A stretch of DNA of 64,000 nt from Stictocephala bisonia (taxonomy: Eukaryota; Arthropoda; Insecta; Hemiptera; Membracidae): NCBI GenBank assembly GCA_035578905.1, contig JAQJVL010000004.1, positions 1,652,082 through 1,716,081 of the forward strand. The letters run 5' to 3'. Positions 1 to 11,869 of this stretch are shown piece after piece. A program made the position numbers and the translations under genes. How positions within the stretch are numbered: position 1 is the stretch's first letter; each line of letters opens with the position of its first letter. Below the pieces are notes generated by a model. That model made no database searches. It saw only the letters and a list, made by a program, of their open reading frames with translations, and was not told the origin of the DNA.

Positions 1-2440
1 TTTACCTAGAGTCAGTACACTGTAGAGAGTAAGTATCAATCGTGTCGTACGTTGTGTGGAACGGGAGTCGGTTCACCTAGAGTCAGTACACTGTAGAGAG
101 TAAGTATCAATCGTGTCGTACGTTGTGTGGAACGGGCGTCGGTTTACCTAGAGTCAGTACACTGTAGAGAGTAAGTATCAATCGTGTCGTACGTTGTGTG
201 GAACGGGCGTCGGTTTACCTAGAGTCAGTACACTGTAGAGAGTAAGTATCAATCAAGTCGTACGTTGTGTGGAACGGGCGTCGGTTTACCTAGAGCCAGT
301 ACACTGTAGAGAGTAAGTATCAATCAAGTCGTACGTTGTGTGGAACGGGCGTCGGTTTACCTAGAGTCAGTACACTGTAGAGAGTAAGTATCAATCAAGT
401 CGTACGTTGTGTGGAACGGGCGTCGGTTTACCTAGAGCCAGTACACTGTAGAGAGTAAGTATCAATCAAGTCGTACGTTGTGTGGAACGGGCGTCGGTTT
501 ACCTAGAGCCAGTACACTGTAGAGAGTAAGTATCAATCAAGTCGTACGTTGTGTGGAACGGGCGTCGGTTTACCTAGAGTCAGTACACTGAAGAGAGTAA
601 GTCTCAATCAAGTCGTACGTTGTGTGGAACGGATGTTAGTTTACCTAGAGTCAGTACACTGTAGAGAGTAAGTATCAATCAAGTCGTACGTTGTGTGGAA
701 CGGGAGTCGGTTCACCTAGAGTCAGTACACTGTAGAGAGTAAGTATCAATCGTGTCGTACGTTGTGTGGAACGGGCGTCGGTTTACCTAGAGTCAGTACA
801 CTGTAGAGAGTAAGTATCAATCGTGTCGTACGTTGTGTGGAACGGGCGTCGGTTTACCTAGAGTCAGTACACTGTAGAGAGTAAGTATCAATCAAGTCGT
901 ACGTTGTGTGGAACGGGCGTCGGTTTACCTAGAGCCAGTACACTGTAGAGAGTAAGTATCAATCAAGTCGTACGTTGTGTGGAACGGGCGTCGGTTTACC
1001 TAGAGTCAGTACACTGTAGAGAGTAAGTATCAATCAAGTCGTACGTTGTGTGGAACGGGCGTCGGTTTACCTAGAGCCAGTACACTGTAGAGAGTAAGTA
1101 TCAATCAAGTCGTACGTTGTGTGGAACGGGCGTCGGTTTACCTAGAGCCAGTACACTGTAGAGAGTAAGTATCAATCAAGTCGTACGTTGTGTGGAACGG
1201 GCGTCGGTTTACCTAGAGTCAGTACACTGAAGAGAGTAAGTCTCAATCAAGTCGTACGTTGTGTGGAACGGATGTTAGTTTACCTAGAGTCAGTACACTG
1301 TAGAGAGTAAGTATCAATCAAGTCGTACGTTGTGTGGAACGGGCGTCGGTTTACCTAGAGCCAGTACACTGTAGAGAGTAAGTATCAATCAAGTCGTACG
1401 TTGTGTGGAACGGGCGTCGGTTTACCTAGAGTCAGTACACTGTAGAGAGTAAGTCTCAATCAAGTCGTACGTTGTGTGGAACGGGCGTCGGTTTACCTAG
1501 AGCCAGTACACTGTAGAGAGTAAGTATCAATCAAGTCGTACGTTGTGTGGAACGGGCGTCGGTTTACCTAGAGCCAGTACACTGTAGAGAGTAAGTATCA
1601 ATCAAGTCGTACGTTGTGTGGAACGGGCGTCGGTTTACCTAGAGTCAGTACACTGTAGAGAGTAAGTCTCAATCAAGTCGTACGTTGTGTGGAACGGATG
1701 TTAGTTTACCTAGAGTCAGTACACTGTAGAGAGTAAGTATCAATCGTGTCGTACGTTGTGTGGAACGGGCGTCGGTTTACCTAGAGCCAGTACACTGTAG
1801 AGAGTAAGTATCAATCAAGTCGTACGTTGTGTGGAACGGGCGTCGGTTTACCTAGAGCCAGTACACTGTAGAGAGTAAGTATCAATCAAGTCGTACGTTG
1901 TGTGGAACGGGCGTCGGTTTACCTAGAGTCAGTACACTGTAGAGAGTAAGTCTCAATCAAGTCGTACGTTGTGTGGAACGGATGTTAGTTTACCTAGAGT
2001 CAGTACACTGTAGAGAGTAAGTATCAATCGTGTCGTACGTTGTGTGGAACGGGCGTCGGTTTACCTAGAGTCAGTACACTGTAGAGAGTAAGTATCAATC
2101 GTGTCGTACGTTGTGTGGAACGGGCGTCGGTTTACCTAGAGCCAGTACACTGTAGAGAGTAAGTATCAATCGTGTCGTACGTTGTGTGGAACGGGCTTCG
2201 GTTTACCTAGAGTCAGTACACTGTAGAGAGTAAGTATCAATCAAGTCGTACGTTGTGTGGAACGGGCGTCGGTTTACCTAGAGTCAGTACACTGAAGAGA
2301 GTAGGGAAGTATTAATCTAGATGCATACGTCGTAGGGAACTGAAACTAGTTTATCTAGAGTTAGTGGGCTGTGGAGAGAGAAGTCTCAACGTAGGTAGAG
2401 TCAGTCCTAGATGTGAGGAAAGGGAATTTTTTATCTTGAG
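1..2440. repeat. 71-bp satellite array with nine-unit higher-order structure
   Basis: About 32 head-to-tail copies of a 71-bp unit (core ACCTAGAGTCAGTACACTG, then GAGAGTAAGTATCAAT, then a GTCGTACGTTGTGTGGAACG tail). Copies are almost identical up to about 2300, then decay to about 2440. The left end is cut by the window edge. Variant positions (gtcag/gccag, atcgtgtcg/atcaagtcg, cgggcgtcg/gatgttag) recur in the same order at 72-710 and 711-1349, giving a 639-bp (9 x 71) higher-order unit. Every monomer contains GTAAGT, a strong 5' splice-site hexamer. No open frame persists. No function is visible. Confidence 0.97.
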
Positions 2441-3651
2441 TTTTTAAACATTAAAGCGAGCGAAAAACATATCTACTGACGCACGTTGGGTAGAGTATAA
2501 ATTAGTCCATGTAGAGCGTTTACGTTGTGAAAGAATTATATATGTGGCTTGGTTACCATATACATAGTTTCAACAACATATTTCAACTGCCACTGTTCCC
2601 TATTTCAAGCATATAATACTTAAAAATCAAACCGTTTTCCACTGGGAAATTGCTATTTACAACAAAAAACTGAATAAATTAACGTACGTCATAGAAATAC
2701 GTTTAGGAACATCACTGTATGAGCCATCTGAAAAAATCTAACTTAGTATCTCTAGATGATATTAGTGTTATATGACGAATAACATCTAGCCGTTCTAAAG
2801 AATTGCATTACATTACTTCCAATGTCTCCTTTTATGAATCCCTCTGGTCTGAGAATGGGAAACGTGGTTAACGAAATCGATCCCTATAATATTTTATACA
2901 TTTGTTGTATAAATAAAGAAATAAATTGACATTCACTTGTTACTTGTTTCTACCAACACTTAATATAGTAATCAAGAAACTATTTGGTGTTATGCAGTAT
3001 ACTAAACAACTATGGTCCGATAAATAACAATGATAATCAAATAAAAATATGATTTATTATTAATTTTGTTATAAATTTTCCTTCCTTCCTGTCGAGAAAT
3101 TTAAACGTTATTCTTAATCAACTTCAGGTTTCATAGAAATTTCTCCAATTACAGGTAGATAAGTATGAATTTTTGTGATTATGAGTTATAACGCCGAGTA
3201 ATTGGTGTTCCCGGTGTCACTAAAGTCCCAGTTCGAGGGTTTAGTGATCCGTGCCATCCCTTCATTAACAAGCCATCAACCTCAATCCTTGTAACGTAAC
3301 CAGGGTAACACACAAAGTGTTCAGTTTGCAAACTTAATTTTTGCGAAAGTGAACTATATTTTTGAACACCTAAGAAAAATGGTAATCATCTAAAATCAGC
3401 GGTGAATTAGGAATAGTTTGAGAATGGTGTAGGAAAAAGTATTTTTTACTACCCGTTATTAAAATGTTGTTTTATGACCAAGTGTTTCAATTTGATTTAA
3501 GTATCGTAGATTTATGGATATGCTCGTAATTCTGCTGAACAGCTACGATAACCTTTCGGCTGTTATATATTACATAAGTAATTTAATGGGCTAATAAATA
3601 CACAGCACCATACATAAATTGGTGTATGTAACAATTTGTTTTATGTTTCAG
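2441..3651. other. AT-rich non-coding stretch
   Basis: No convincing gene. The sequence is AT-rich and non-repetitive apart from ordinary low complexity. A weak tRNA-promoter-like pair of motifs near 3188-3245 is discussed under rejected items. Confidence 0.6.
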
Positions 3652-3680
3652 GTGCTTTCAAGAATTCGGGATTAAAACCG
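3652..3680 (+). CDS. Candidate 29-nt microexon (or recursive-splice exon)
   Basis: A 29-nt segment lies between a strong acceptor (pyrimidine-rich tract ending ATGTTTCAG at 3651) and a strong donor (CCG then GTAAGTGC from 3681). It is open in two frames: CFQEFGIKT plus one base, or AFKNSGLKP ending on a codon boundary. Both can join in phase to the exon near 28571-28697: the first through an acceptor CAG ending at 28574, the second through AAG ending at 28570. This would place it upstream in the same gene across a ~25-kb intron. Because CAG is followed by GT, it could also be a recursive-splice site. The match rests on splice consensus alone and could be chance. Confidence 0.3.
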
Positions 3681-3994
3681 GTAAGTGCAATATGTCAAAT
3701 TGACCTTTTTAAAACAAATATTTGTTGTATAGAGATATTCTCCCATTACTATGTACTAAAGTTAGAAACATTTAAGTAAGTATGGATTGGAAAAGAGCAA
3801 ACATTAAAATTCAGTAAAACATAGAATTCATAGAATTATCGTGTGCCAGTTTTAGTTCACAAAGATTTAATGTAAAATTATATTTCTAACATTTTCGGAA
3901 ACAACAATAAAAAAATCCCTTAAATTGGTTAACCTTTTCAACTATATTGAACTTAAAAACCAACCTCTTACTTAACTTAAATCTAGTGTCTCAA
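3681..3994. other. AT-rich stretch, nothing recognised
   Basis: No open frame, repeat or transposon end is evident between the microexon candidate and the next satellite. Confidence 0.5.
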
Positions 3995-6030
3995 TAAAAA
4001 AGGTGGCTCAATTTAATGAGGCCTCATTAAAGTGTACCTGAACTTGAATCAGTGGTGAATTAAAGTGGTAACTAAACTCAGTTTAGGTACCTTTTGAGTA
4101 GTGGCTCAATTTAATGAGGCCTCATTAAAGTAGTACCTGAACTTGAATCAGTGGCGAATTAAAGTGGTAACTCAATTCAGTTTAGGTACCTTTTGAGTAG
4201 TGGCTCAATTTAATGAGGCCTCATTAAAGTAGTACCTGAACTTGAATCAGTGGCGAATTAAAGTGGTAACTCAACTCAGTTTAGGTACCTTTTGAGTAGT
4301 GGCTCAATTTAATGAGGCCTCATTAAAGTGTACCTGAACTTGAATCAGTGGCGAATTAAAGTGGTAACTCAACTCAGTTTAGGTACCTTTTGAGTAGTGG
4401 CTCAATTTAATGAGGCCTCATTAAAGTGTACCTGAACTTGAATCAGTGGCGAATTGAAGTGGTAACTCAACTCAGTTTAGGTACCTTTTGAGTAGTGGCT
4501 CAATTTAATGAGGCCTAATTAAAGTGTACCTGAACTTGAATCAGTGGCGAATTAAATTGATAACTCAACTCAGTTTAGGTACCTTTTGAGTAGTGGCTCA
4601 ATTTCATGAGGCCTCATTAAAGTGTACCTGAACTTGAATCAGTGGTGAATTAAAGTGGTAACTCAACTCAGTTTAGGTACCTTTTGAGTATTGGCTCAAT
4701 TTAATGAGGCCTCATTAAAGTGTACCTGAACTTGAATCAGTGGCGAATTGAAGTGGTAACTCAACTCAGTTTAGGTACCTTTTGAGTAGTGGCTCAATTT
4801 AATGAGGCCTAATTAAAGTGTACCTGAACTTGAATCAGTGGCGAATTAAATTAATAACTCAACTCAGTTTAGGTACCTTTTGAGTAGTGGCTCAATTTAA
4901 TGAGGCCTCATTAAAGTAGTACCTGAACTTGAATCAGTGGCGAATTAAAGTGGTAACTCAACTCAGTTTAGGTACCTTTTGAGTAGTGGCTCAATTTAAT
5001 GAGGCCTCATTAAAGTAGTACCTGAACTTGAATCAGTGGTGAATTAAAGTGGTAACTCAACTCAGTTTAGGTACCTTTTGAGTAGTGGCTCAATTTAATG
5101 AGGCCTCATTAAAGTAGTACCTGAACTTGAATCAGTGGTGAATTAAAGTGGTAACTCAACTCAGTTTAGGTACCTTTTGAGTAGTGGCTCAATTTAATGA
5201 GGCCTAATTAAAGTGTACCTGAACTTGAATCAGTGGCGAATTAAATTGATAACTCAACTCAGTTTAGGTACCTTTTGAGTAGTGGCTCAATTTCATGAGG
5301 CCTCATTAAAGTGTACCTGAACTTGAATCAGTGGCGAATTCAAGTGATAACTCAACTCAGTTTAGGTACCTTTTGAGTAGTGGCTCAATTTCATGAGGCC
5401 TCATTAAAGTGTACCTGAACTTGAATCAGTGGCGAATTCAAGTGATAACTCAACTCAGTTTAGGTATCTTTTGAGTAGTGGCTCAATTTAATGAGGCCTC
5501 ATTAAAGTAGTACCTGAACTTGAATCAGTGGCGAATTAAAGTGGTAACTCAACTCAGTTTAGGTACCTTTTGAGTAGTGGCTCAATTTAATGAGGCCTCA
5601 TTAAAGTAGTACCTGAACTTGAATCAGTGGTGAATTAAAGTGGTAACTCAACTCAGTTTAGGTACCTTTTGAGTAGTGGCTCAATTTAATGAGGCCTCAT
5701 TAAAGTAGTACCTGAACTTGAATCAGTGGTGAATTAAAGTGGTAACTCAACTCAGTTTAGGTACCTTTTGAGTAGTGGCTCAATTTAAAACAGACAAATC
5801 TCAATTGATGACTAACAATAAAATGTTACCTTTCAGAAGGTAAGTGAACTTGAAACTTTCATTTTGGAGACTTATCTTGAACCAAGTTCTTTCATTTCAT
5901 GACTTAATTTGGATTGCGAATATTAAAATTGGTAACTCTTAGTGACAAGTTATAGCTCTAATTAGGAATATTTGTTAATGGTAGCTCAACTTGAATCAGT
6001 CAATTTCAGATGGTGACTGAAACCAAGTAA
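3995..6030. repeat. 97-99-bp satellite array
   Basis: About 18 good tandem copies between 4005 and 5788 of a 97-99-bp unit that contains GTGGCTCAATTTAATGAGG, CCTGAACTTGAATCAGTGG and CTCAGTTTAGGTACCTTTTG. A two-base indel (AAGTAGTACC versus AAGTGTACC) separates the two length classes. Sub-variants such as AATTAAATTGATAAC recur, which suggests block duplication. Degenerate copies continue to about 6030. No coding potential. Confidence 0.95.
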
Positions 6031-6972
6031 ATTATTACTCGAAAAAAACGTAATATATAAAATCTAAAAACGATGTACACACTCAGCAAGAAATCTCTGG
6101 AATCACAGAACAGATGTTAATGAAATTTGCAGGGAGGTTAGCTTTTATATCATAGAGACCCACTAAGAAAGAATTTATCGAAATTTCATCCTTCAGTGTT
6201 TTATTTTCAATAAGAGTAAATTGGCATTACAAACAGCTGATACAAAAAAGACCATTTCTACTAACTGTGACATAATTACACCACTTTGCATCCCCCTAGA
6301 GTAGACTTATAGGATTGTCTATACTATAAAACGTTGCTATCTAGGAGAACGGCAGCGGACTTAGTTTTATATTGATATGATGGTTTTTAGAAAACCATTT
6401 AGTGAATCAAGCGCAGAGAATCGCCCCGAAGCGAAGCAAGGCCTGTCGGTTAGTATTTTATAAATGTAGTAGTATTCAGCTTTATATAATCATATAATAT
6501 AATATAATAAATCACAAAATTGAAACGTTTTCCACCATTTGATAGTAGTTTTATATTCTTTAAATTGGTTCCTGACGAGTTTGAGCAACGTGAGTTGAAC
6601 AACGCTAAAATAAGCTTTTTAACCCCCCCCCCCCGTAACGAACATGTATTGGTAATAGTAAATCCCCCTCAAAAATGACGTAACGCTGTATTACTAACTT
6701 TAAAATATATTAAAGTCGTTGTAACATGATCTAAACATAATAGTATGAAAGTGAACGCAACCTCCTTTACACGGATAAATAGTTGTATCTAATGTAGTTG
6801 CGCTCAAATTCTCCATTTGAGTTACAACTCTTATGGAATTTTCGTTTCGCAAACAAATGTGGGACGCAGATTAGCAGATCATAAAACTTAAAACAGGAAT
6901 AAATTGATATTAATTTCTGACTACTAACAAATGTAATCTGATCGAGGTTATTTGCTTTCAATGTTATTTAAT
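6031..6972. other. AT-rich stretch with a poly-C tract
   Basis: No gene recognised. A homopolymer C run lies near 6620-6633. The 64-codon minus-strand open frame at 6767-6961 has no recognisable content. Confidence 0.5.
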
Positions 6973-7157
6973 GATTCCGTGTTACTAGCGTGTTGTTAGA
7001 AGCGCACAAGGGTCAAAGCGTGTTAGGAGCGCACAACCCTTCTACTTGGATCCCAGAGGGGGTTAGAAACGCACACGAGGGCCCAATCTGACATGCCTGC
7101 AGTCTGGTATAATCCCCTGGCTATACATGGATTACATAAGGTTAAGTGCACATCCTA

Positions 7158-7410
7158 AACTAAAGTAAATAATATATTGTTTGGTGTAATTTTCCTTGTA
7201 ATTGTGAGTAGATTTCATATTTATTAACCATTTCAATATAAAATGTCAAAATAAAAAAAAAAAACTTATTGATAGGAAAGGTCGACTAAGTGACTGACTA
7301 ATCGAGCGGAAGTGCGGCCGGTCCCGGGAGGATCGGGTCGGTCCTAATCCTCTGCATGTGTGTACGTGGACCTACCTGGCGTCCAGCCACACTCCAGTTT
7401 GATTACAGTA
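7158..7410. mobile_element. ~250-bp insertion in one arm of the long-TIR element
   Basis: The two arms of the surrounding transposon align through CACATCCTA and AGTTCA, but only the left arm has this extra 250 bp between them. It contains an A-rich tract (about 7249-7264) and a GC-rich block (7300-7400) unlike its surroundings. The A tract and size suggest a SINE-like or other small insertion, but I cannot identify convincing polymerase III boxes. The bases TA flank both ends. Confidence 0.6.
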
Positions 7411-7890
7411 TAGTTCAGATTTAAATATTTGTGAGTTGAAAATGTCATTAAAAATAAACACGACAAATGAAAAAGTATCATTATTTAATTATGTTTTTGT
7501 CCCACTTCAATACGACAATTTTGATTGTTTTAAGCCCAAGTTAAGGAGCACATGTTTAGTAACATTTAATTCCAGACATTGAGTGTAATTACCAGCAAAA
7601 ACTAATAACGTAGTTTATACGTGACACAGCAAGACACAACAAATATTAACTTAGTTGATATTATGTATAATTCTAATTTTAAATATTATTATATTTTTCA
7701 TTTTACGTATAGTTGTGTCTGTTATTTATGTTATTCTTATTGAAAGACAATAATAAAAATGCATTATGATGTTTTTACAATAAGGACTAAAAAAGTTGCA
7801 CAGTAAAATTATATTTAGAAAGTATTGTTAGTTATTTGATTTGTTTTAGAAATTAACATCTCTTGTGCCGACCGCTTGAATATTACTGGA

Positions 7891-8095
7891 ACAGTACAAG
7901 TAAACGTCACACAACACAAATGTATTACAATATAAGCACAACGTGGTTCAATGAAATTTATCACCATAATATTTGTGCATTTTGTACTTGTATTTTAGTA
8001 TATTTGTGCATTTTGTGCTTATATTGTAATAAATTTGTGTTGTGTGACGTTTACTTGTACTGTATACATACCAACACGTATTATGCTAATTAAAA
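7891..8095. mobile_element. Nested foldback MITE
   Basis: ACAGTACAAGTAAACGTCAC at 7891 is answered by the reverse complement ending at 8063. Arms of about 60 bp surround a short spacer. Relatives occur at 33061-33177 and 55136-55550. The similarity to the 55-kb copy continues past the inverted repeat to about 8095 (ATGCTAATTAAAAA), so the element's true right end lies beyond the hairpin. No coding sequence. Confidence 0.75.
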
Positions 8096-9600
8096 AATAT
8101 TTATTACTGGAATGAGTTATAATAGTATGTAAATTAGATCCAATAGTATTTATCTACAATTTACAGATCCTGTGATATATTCTACCTTTCGGCCTGTTCA
8201 CACACATTTTTTTTTAATCTTACAGCATGCCATAATTTGGTTGACATTTTTGGGGATAAGTTGGAAGATTGTTTTTAATTAAATTATTGTCAACATGTTA
8301 TTGCCTAAATACAGTATTAGACGTGTTTGTTAATAATAACTACTTATTACATTGTATATATTAAGAAAGGGGTGATGTAATAATCTAGCTTTGCTTGACT
8401 CTAAACACTACCAGGCGACTACTGACGTGTAAATGTACACTAAACATGTGGTCCTTCTATTAGCCTTTTGGTCTTAGACCATTAGCCGTATATCATAGTA
8501 TGAAAAGGACGGGTACAGGTGTTTCCCAATAACACTTGGGCAAATATTTGTCAGGTTTACAATTGGAATCTTCCAAAGGAAGCTCTTTATTTAAAAGTAC
8601 TGGGGATACAAAAGGGGTCATCATCCTTCAGATTTACCTTCAACTACCTGGTAAGGGAATTCCTGTAAGTATGACTAAGGGTGAGAATATAGCAGCATTG
8701 GCTTCAGTCATTGAACTGAACCATTACTTCCAAGTCTAGATACAAGTCCAAAGATTTAAATCAAGACCAATAAAATATTCTAACAAAGTTCATTGTTGGT
8801 ATAGAAGTCAACATTTCAAATAATTTTTATTGTAATTTTATTTTAAGAATAACAAATACCATTATACTAGAAAATTTAGCTATGTTCATACATTTTATTT
8901 ATGTTTTGTTTAATGGGTTCTGTGTTCAACCCGTGTTGTGCCATATTGGTATACCATTCTGTAATATAAACTGTTGTACCTAATATTATTATTCAGAGAA
9001 TTATTTAGATTTGAGACGCCAACACAGCTTGAGTATATTTTAGGGAAAATATGATTTCTTACATGAGGGTAGAATGAATATGAATGACATGTAGTCTGGT
9101 TAAAAACTGAAATTGACTTATGCTCAGAAGGCCATTTATAAACAGCCTTATAGCCGGGGAACTAAGTAGCAGGTTAGCTTGGAATCTGAACCACGTAGTT
9201 TTGAATGTTGTTCCAGCTACGCCTATACTTGGCTTGTTGTATTCTCTTCCCTGTACAACATCTGAACCCTTGCCACCATCCGACACAGACACCCCAGGTT
9301 TCTCTAATAGTCCCCACACCGATGGGAAGCATTGTGTGGACGCAATATCGGTATAAAAGGACTAAGAACATAACCTATTGCCTACAATATCCGCGCCACG
9401 TGTGGCAACAATATTACTTATGTTTGCATCTGTCTACATTTTATTTACGGCAAGATACAATGTTCAAGTAAGTATTTAACGATTTAAAATATATTTAAAT
9501 TTTATCTTAATAATAAACTTTTTAATCTAGCAAATTCATCTATTGTATGTATTATAATAATAAAAAATCAAACTATTATAAAAATTAGGATTGCGTTAGT
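8096..9600. other. Interior of the long-TIR element, no gene recognised
   Basis: Several short open frames on both strands overlap around 9059-9471, and a 67-codon frame lies at 8536-8739. None shows a transposase motif or a domain I recognise. They may be remnants of the element's original cargo. Confidence 0.4.
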
Positions 9601-10379
9601 ATCAACTAAGTTAATATTTGTTTTGCCTTACACTTGATGTGTCACGTATAAACTACGTTATTAGTTGTTGCTGATAATTACACTCAATGCCTGGAATAAA
9701 ATGTCACTAAACATGCGCTACTTAACTTGGGTTTAAAACACTTAAAATTGTCGTATTGAAGTGGGAAAAAACAAAAACATAATATAATGTTACTTTTTCA
9801 TTTGTCGTGTTTATTTTTAATTAAATTTTCCATCTACAAATATTTAAATTTGAACTAGGATGTGCACTCAACCTTGTATAATCTAAGTATACCAGATCGC
9901 CGGCAGGTCAGATTGGACCCTCGTGTGCGCTTTTAACACCCTCTGGGCTCCAGGTAGAAGGGTTGTGCGCTCCTAACACGCTTTGACACTTGTGCGCTTC
10001 TAACACGTGCGCTAGTAACACGACACGTATTTAATTACCGATATAAAATAAAATATTTACTATTACTATATATTAATTTCGAGTAGGCCTAATCCATAAT
10101 TTAACAAAACCGATTAACCAGGTGTTTCTTAAGTGAAAATAACTTACCTTTAAGGATAACTTTCTGACCTTCCATTTAAATTATTTAATCCAAGACCCAC
10201 GTTTGAAAGCAGGTTAAGACCAAAATTTGGACTGTATTAAAAGAATATTAGGTATATTAACATTGAATTTATGTTCAATCGTATGGAGTGGACAATGTTG
10301 AATCGGTTCTGAACTGGAGTGGGCAGATGTAACTACTGGAAATACAAATGGGGATTGACACTAGATCAGTCATGTTATT

Positions 10380-10434
10380 GCAGGGAGTTTATCCAAACAA
10401 TGGATCACATAGTGAAAGCGTTTACATATTTTCC
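10380..10434. mobile_element. Solo end of a Tc1/mariner-type MITE
   Basis: The segment GTGAAAGCGTTTACATATTT followed by TCCACCCTGTATA closely resembles the right terminal inverted repeat of the MITE at 57647-58093 (GTTGTGAAAGCC, then CCCACCCTGTATA). Only one end is recognisable here, so this is a truncated or decayed copy. Confidence 0.55.
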
Positions 10435-10529
10435 ACCCTGTATATGTTCAAACATCCAAAAGTGACCCTGCCTTAAAACATTATTTAAACTCTTCTTGGC
10501 ATCCGAAGAAACTCAACAGTTGAGATTGA

Positions 10530-11869
10530 CAGTGGTGTAGCCACATTTAGTTTACGTAGGGCCAGAACCCACCCCTTAGTTACATTGTATCTTCTCCCCA
10601 CCTATACAAAAATAACCATAATTACAGTTTTTAGACAGGGATATTATGTAACGACATGAGGATATTGACATTATTACTGCATTTCGATTTACTTAGATCA
10701 GTAATTTAAAACAACTTTGTTCTTTTTCTAAATAAACTAAATATCTTAGTTAAAATTCTGAATCTAAATATCAGCTGTTATAAATGGAATCGTCCAGGTC
10801 CAGATGTCGTCAGCCCGGTCGTGATACATAGACGATATCACGACGACCGTGCGTATGAAGCAGATATCACGACGACGGTGCATATAAAGCAAATATCACA
10901 ACGACCGTGCTGTACGAAGGAGATATCACGACGACCGTGCGGTACGAAGCAGATAATGTGGTCCGTTCCCGTGATGTTTGCTGTCGTTATTGAACAATTA
11001 ATCTTGGATATAGTGTTGAATTCATATAGTGTTGAACAAATAAAAATTAAATTCAATCTGACAAAGAAAATACGTAAATAGGATTTATAATTTTGAATAT
11101 TTTTAGAAGAGGACCCTACCTGACCTCTTAATAGGTTACGGATACTTTAGATTAGGCTAGGTTAAAATATATATTTTAATTAATTATACAATTTACTGAA
11201 TCACAGTTATGTTTTGTTTTATTCCTATTCGTGGGGCTATTCTTTTAGAAAATTTTTCAAAAGTCCTCTTCAAAAGTCCTCTTCTAAAAAGATCCAAATT
11301 TTAGTTAAGTTAACAAGCAAATCAATACAATGTACTTCACATGGTAAACAACACGCACAAGCATTAGTTTTACCAGTTTACATAGCATTAGTTTTACAGA
11401 GATCCTTATATAGCAAAACAAATGGTACAAGTAATAAGAATGAGTTATGTCGTTCGTTATTCAATCAATTCGATCCTGTAAAAATAAACGCCGTCTTACT
11501 TTCATTGCATAGTTTTTCATATACAGCTTATAGCTTGTTATTTTTCCAGTATTATCCATAGGATATTTACATTTTGAAAATAACTCTCATGTCTGCAATA
11601 AATTTAATCGCAGTCTCAAGTTATATTGCAATCTAAATTTAAATATCTCAAAAATGTATTATAGTAAATGTTAAAAAATCACTTTTTTAAAACTTTGTAG
11701 TCCTAGGACTTGCAGGTATTCAAATTAGTTAAGGAATGTATGACTATTTATTTAAAAAAGTATTTAAATTGTATATTCTAATGCACCTACAAATTCTTAA
11801 GAGCAAATTATTAACTCCATCCCCCCCCCCCCGTCTTGAACTCCTAAGCATTTTCTGGCTACGCCACTG
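10530..11869. mobile_element. hAT-like non-autonomous element
   Basis: The left end CAGTGGTGTAGCCA (10530) is answered at the right by TGGCTACGCCACTG (ending 11869). This matches the common hAT terminal motif CAGTGGCGTAGCCA. The element is about 1.34 kb. No clean 8-bp target duplication is evident (GAGATTGA versus GATTAAGA). Inside are a short tandem repeat (10831-10958), a 115-codon plus-strand frame at 11214-11561 with no recognisable domain, and a poly-C tract near 11821. The call rests on the ends only. Confidence 0.6.
10831..10958. repeat. 29-30-bp minisatellite, four copies
   Basis: Four tandem copies of GATATCACGACGACCGTGCG followed by GTACGAAGCA-like sequence, one of them slightly shorter. 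It lies inside the hAT-like element. Confidence 0.8.

Larger units (their letters stand above)
6973..10027. mobile_element. 3.05-kb DNA transposon with long inverted repeats
   Basis: The left arm (6973-7157 plus 7411-7665) is matched in reverse complement by the right arm (9601-10027). Shared landmarks are GTGTTACTAGCG, GTGTTAGGAGCGCACAACCC, GTGCACATCCTA and CGTAGTTTATACGTGACACA. The element is flanked on both sides by TATTTAAT (6965-6972 and 10028-10035), an apparent 8-bp target-site duplication. Long arms plus an 8-bp duplication would suit a MULE-like or foldback element, but I see no transposase. The interior (7666-9600) contains a nested short inverted-repeat element and no recognisable protein. 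Boundaries rest on the duplication and arm identity; the superfamily is uncertain. Confidence 0.85.

Noticed and set aside
3188..3245. tRNA or tRNA-derived SINE
   Set aside because: GCCGAGTAATTGG and AGTTCGAGG resemble A and B boxes, but the T-arm does not pair and no cloverleaf forms.
5837..5839. Possible 3-nt microexon (TTTCAG, AAG, GTAAGT)
   Set aside because: Acceptor and donor are three bases apart, at the degenerate edge of a satellite; more likely a chance match and not the exact CAG/GTAAGT of a recursive-splice site.
8536..8739. 67-codon frame within the long-TIR element
   Set aside because: Amino-acid mix is plausible but there is no domain, partner exon or transposase motif.
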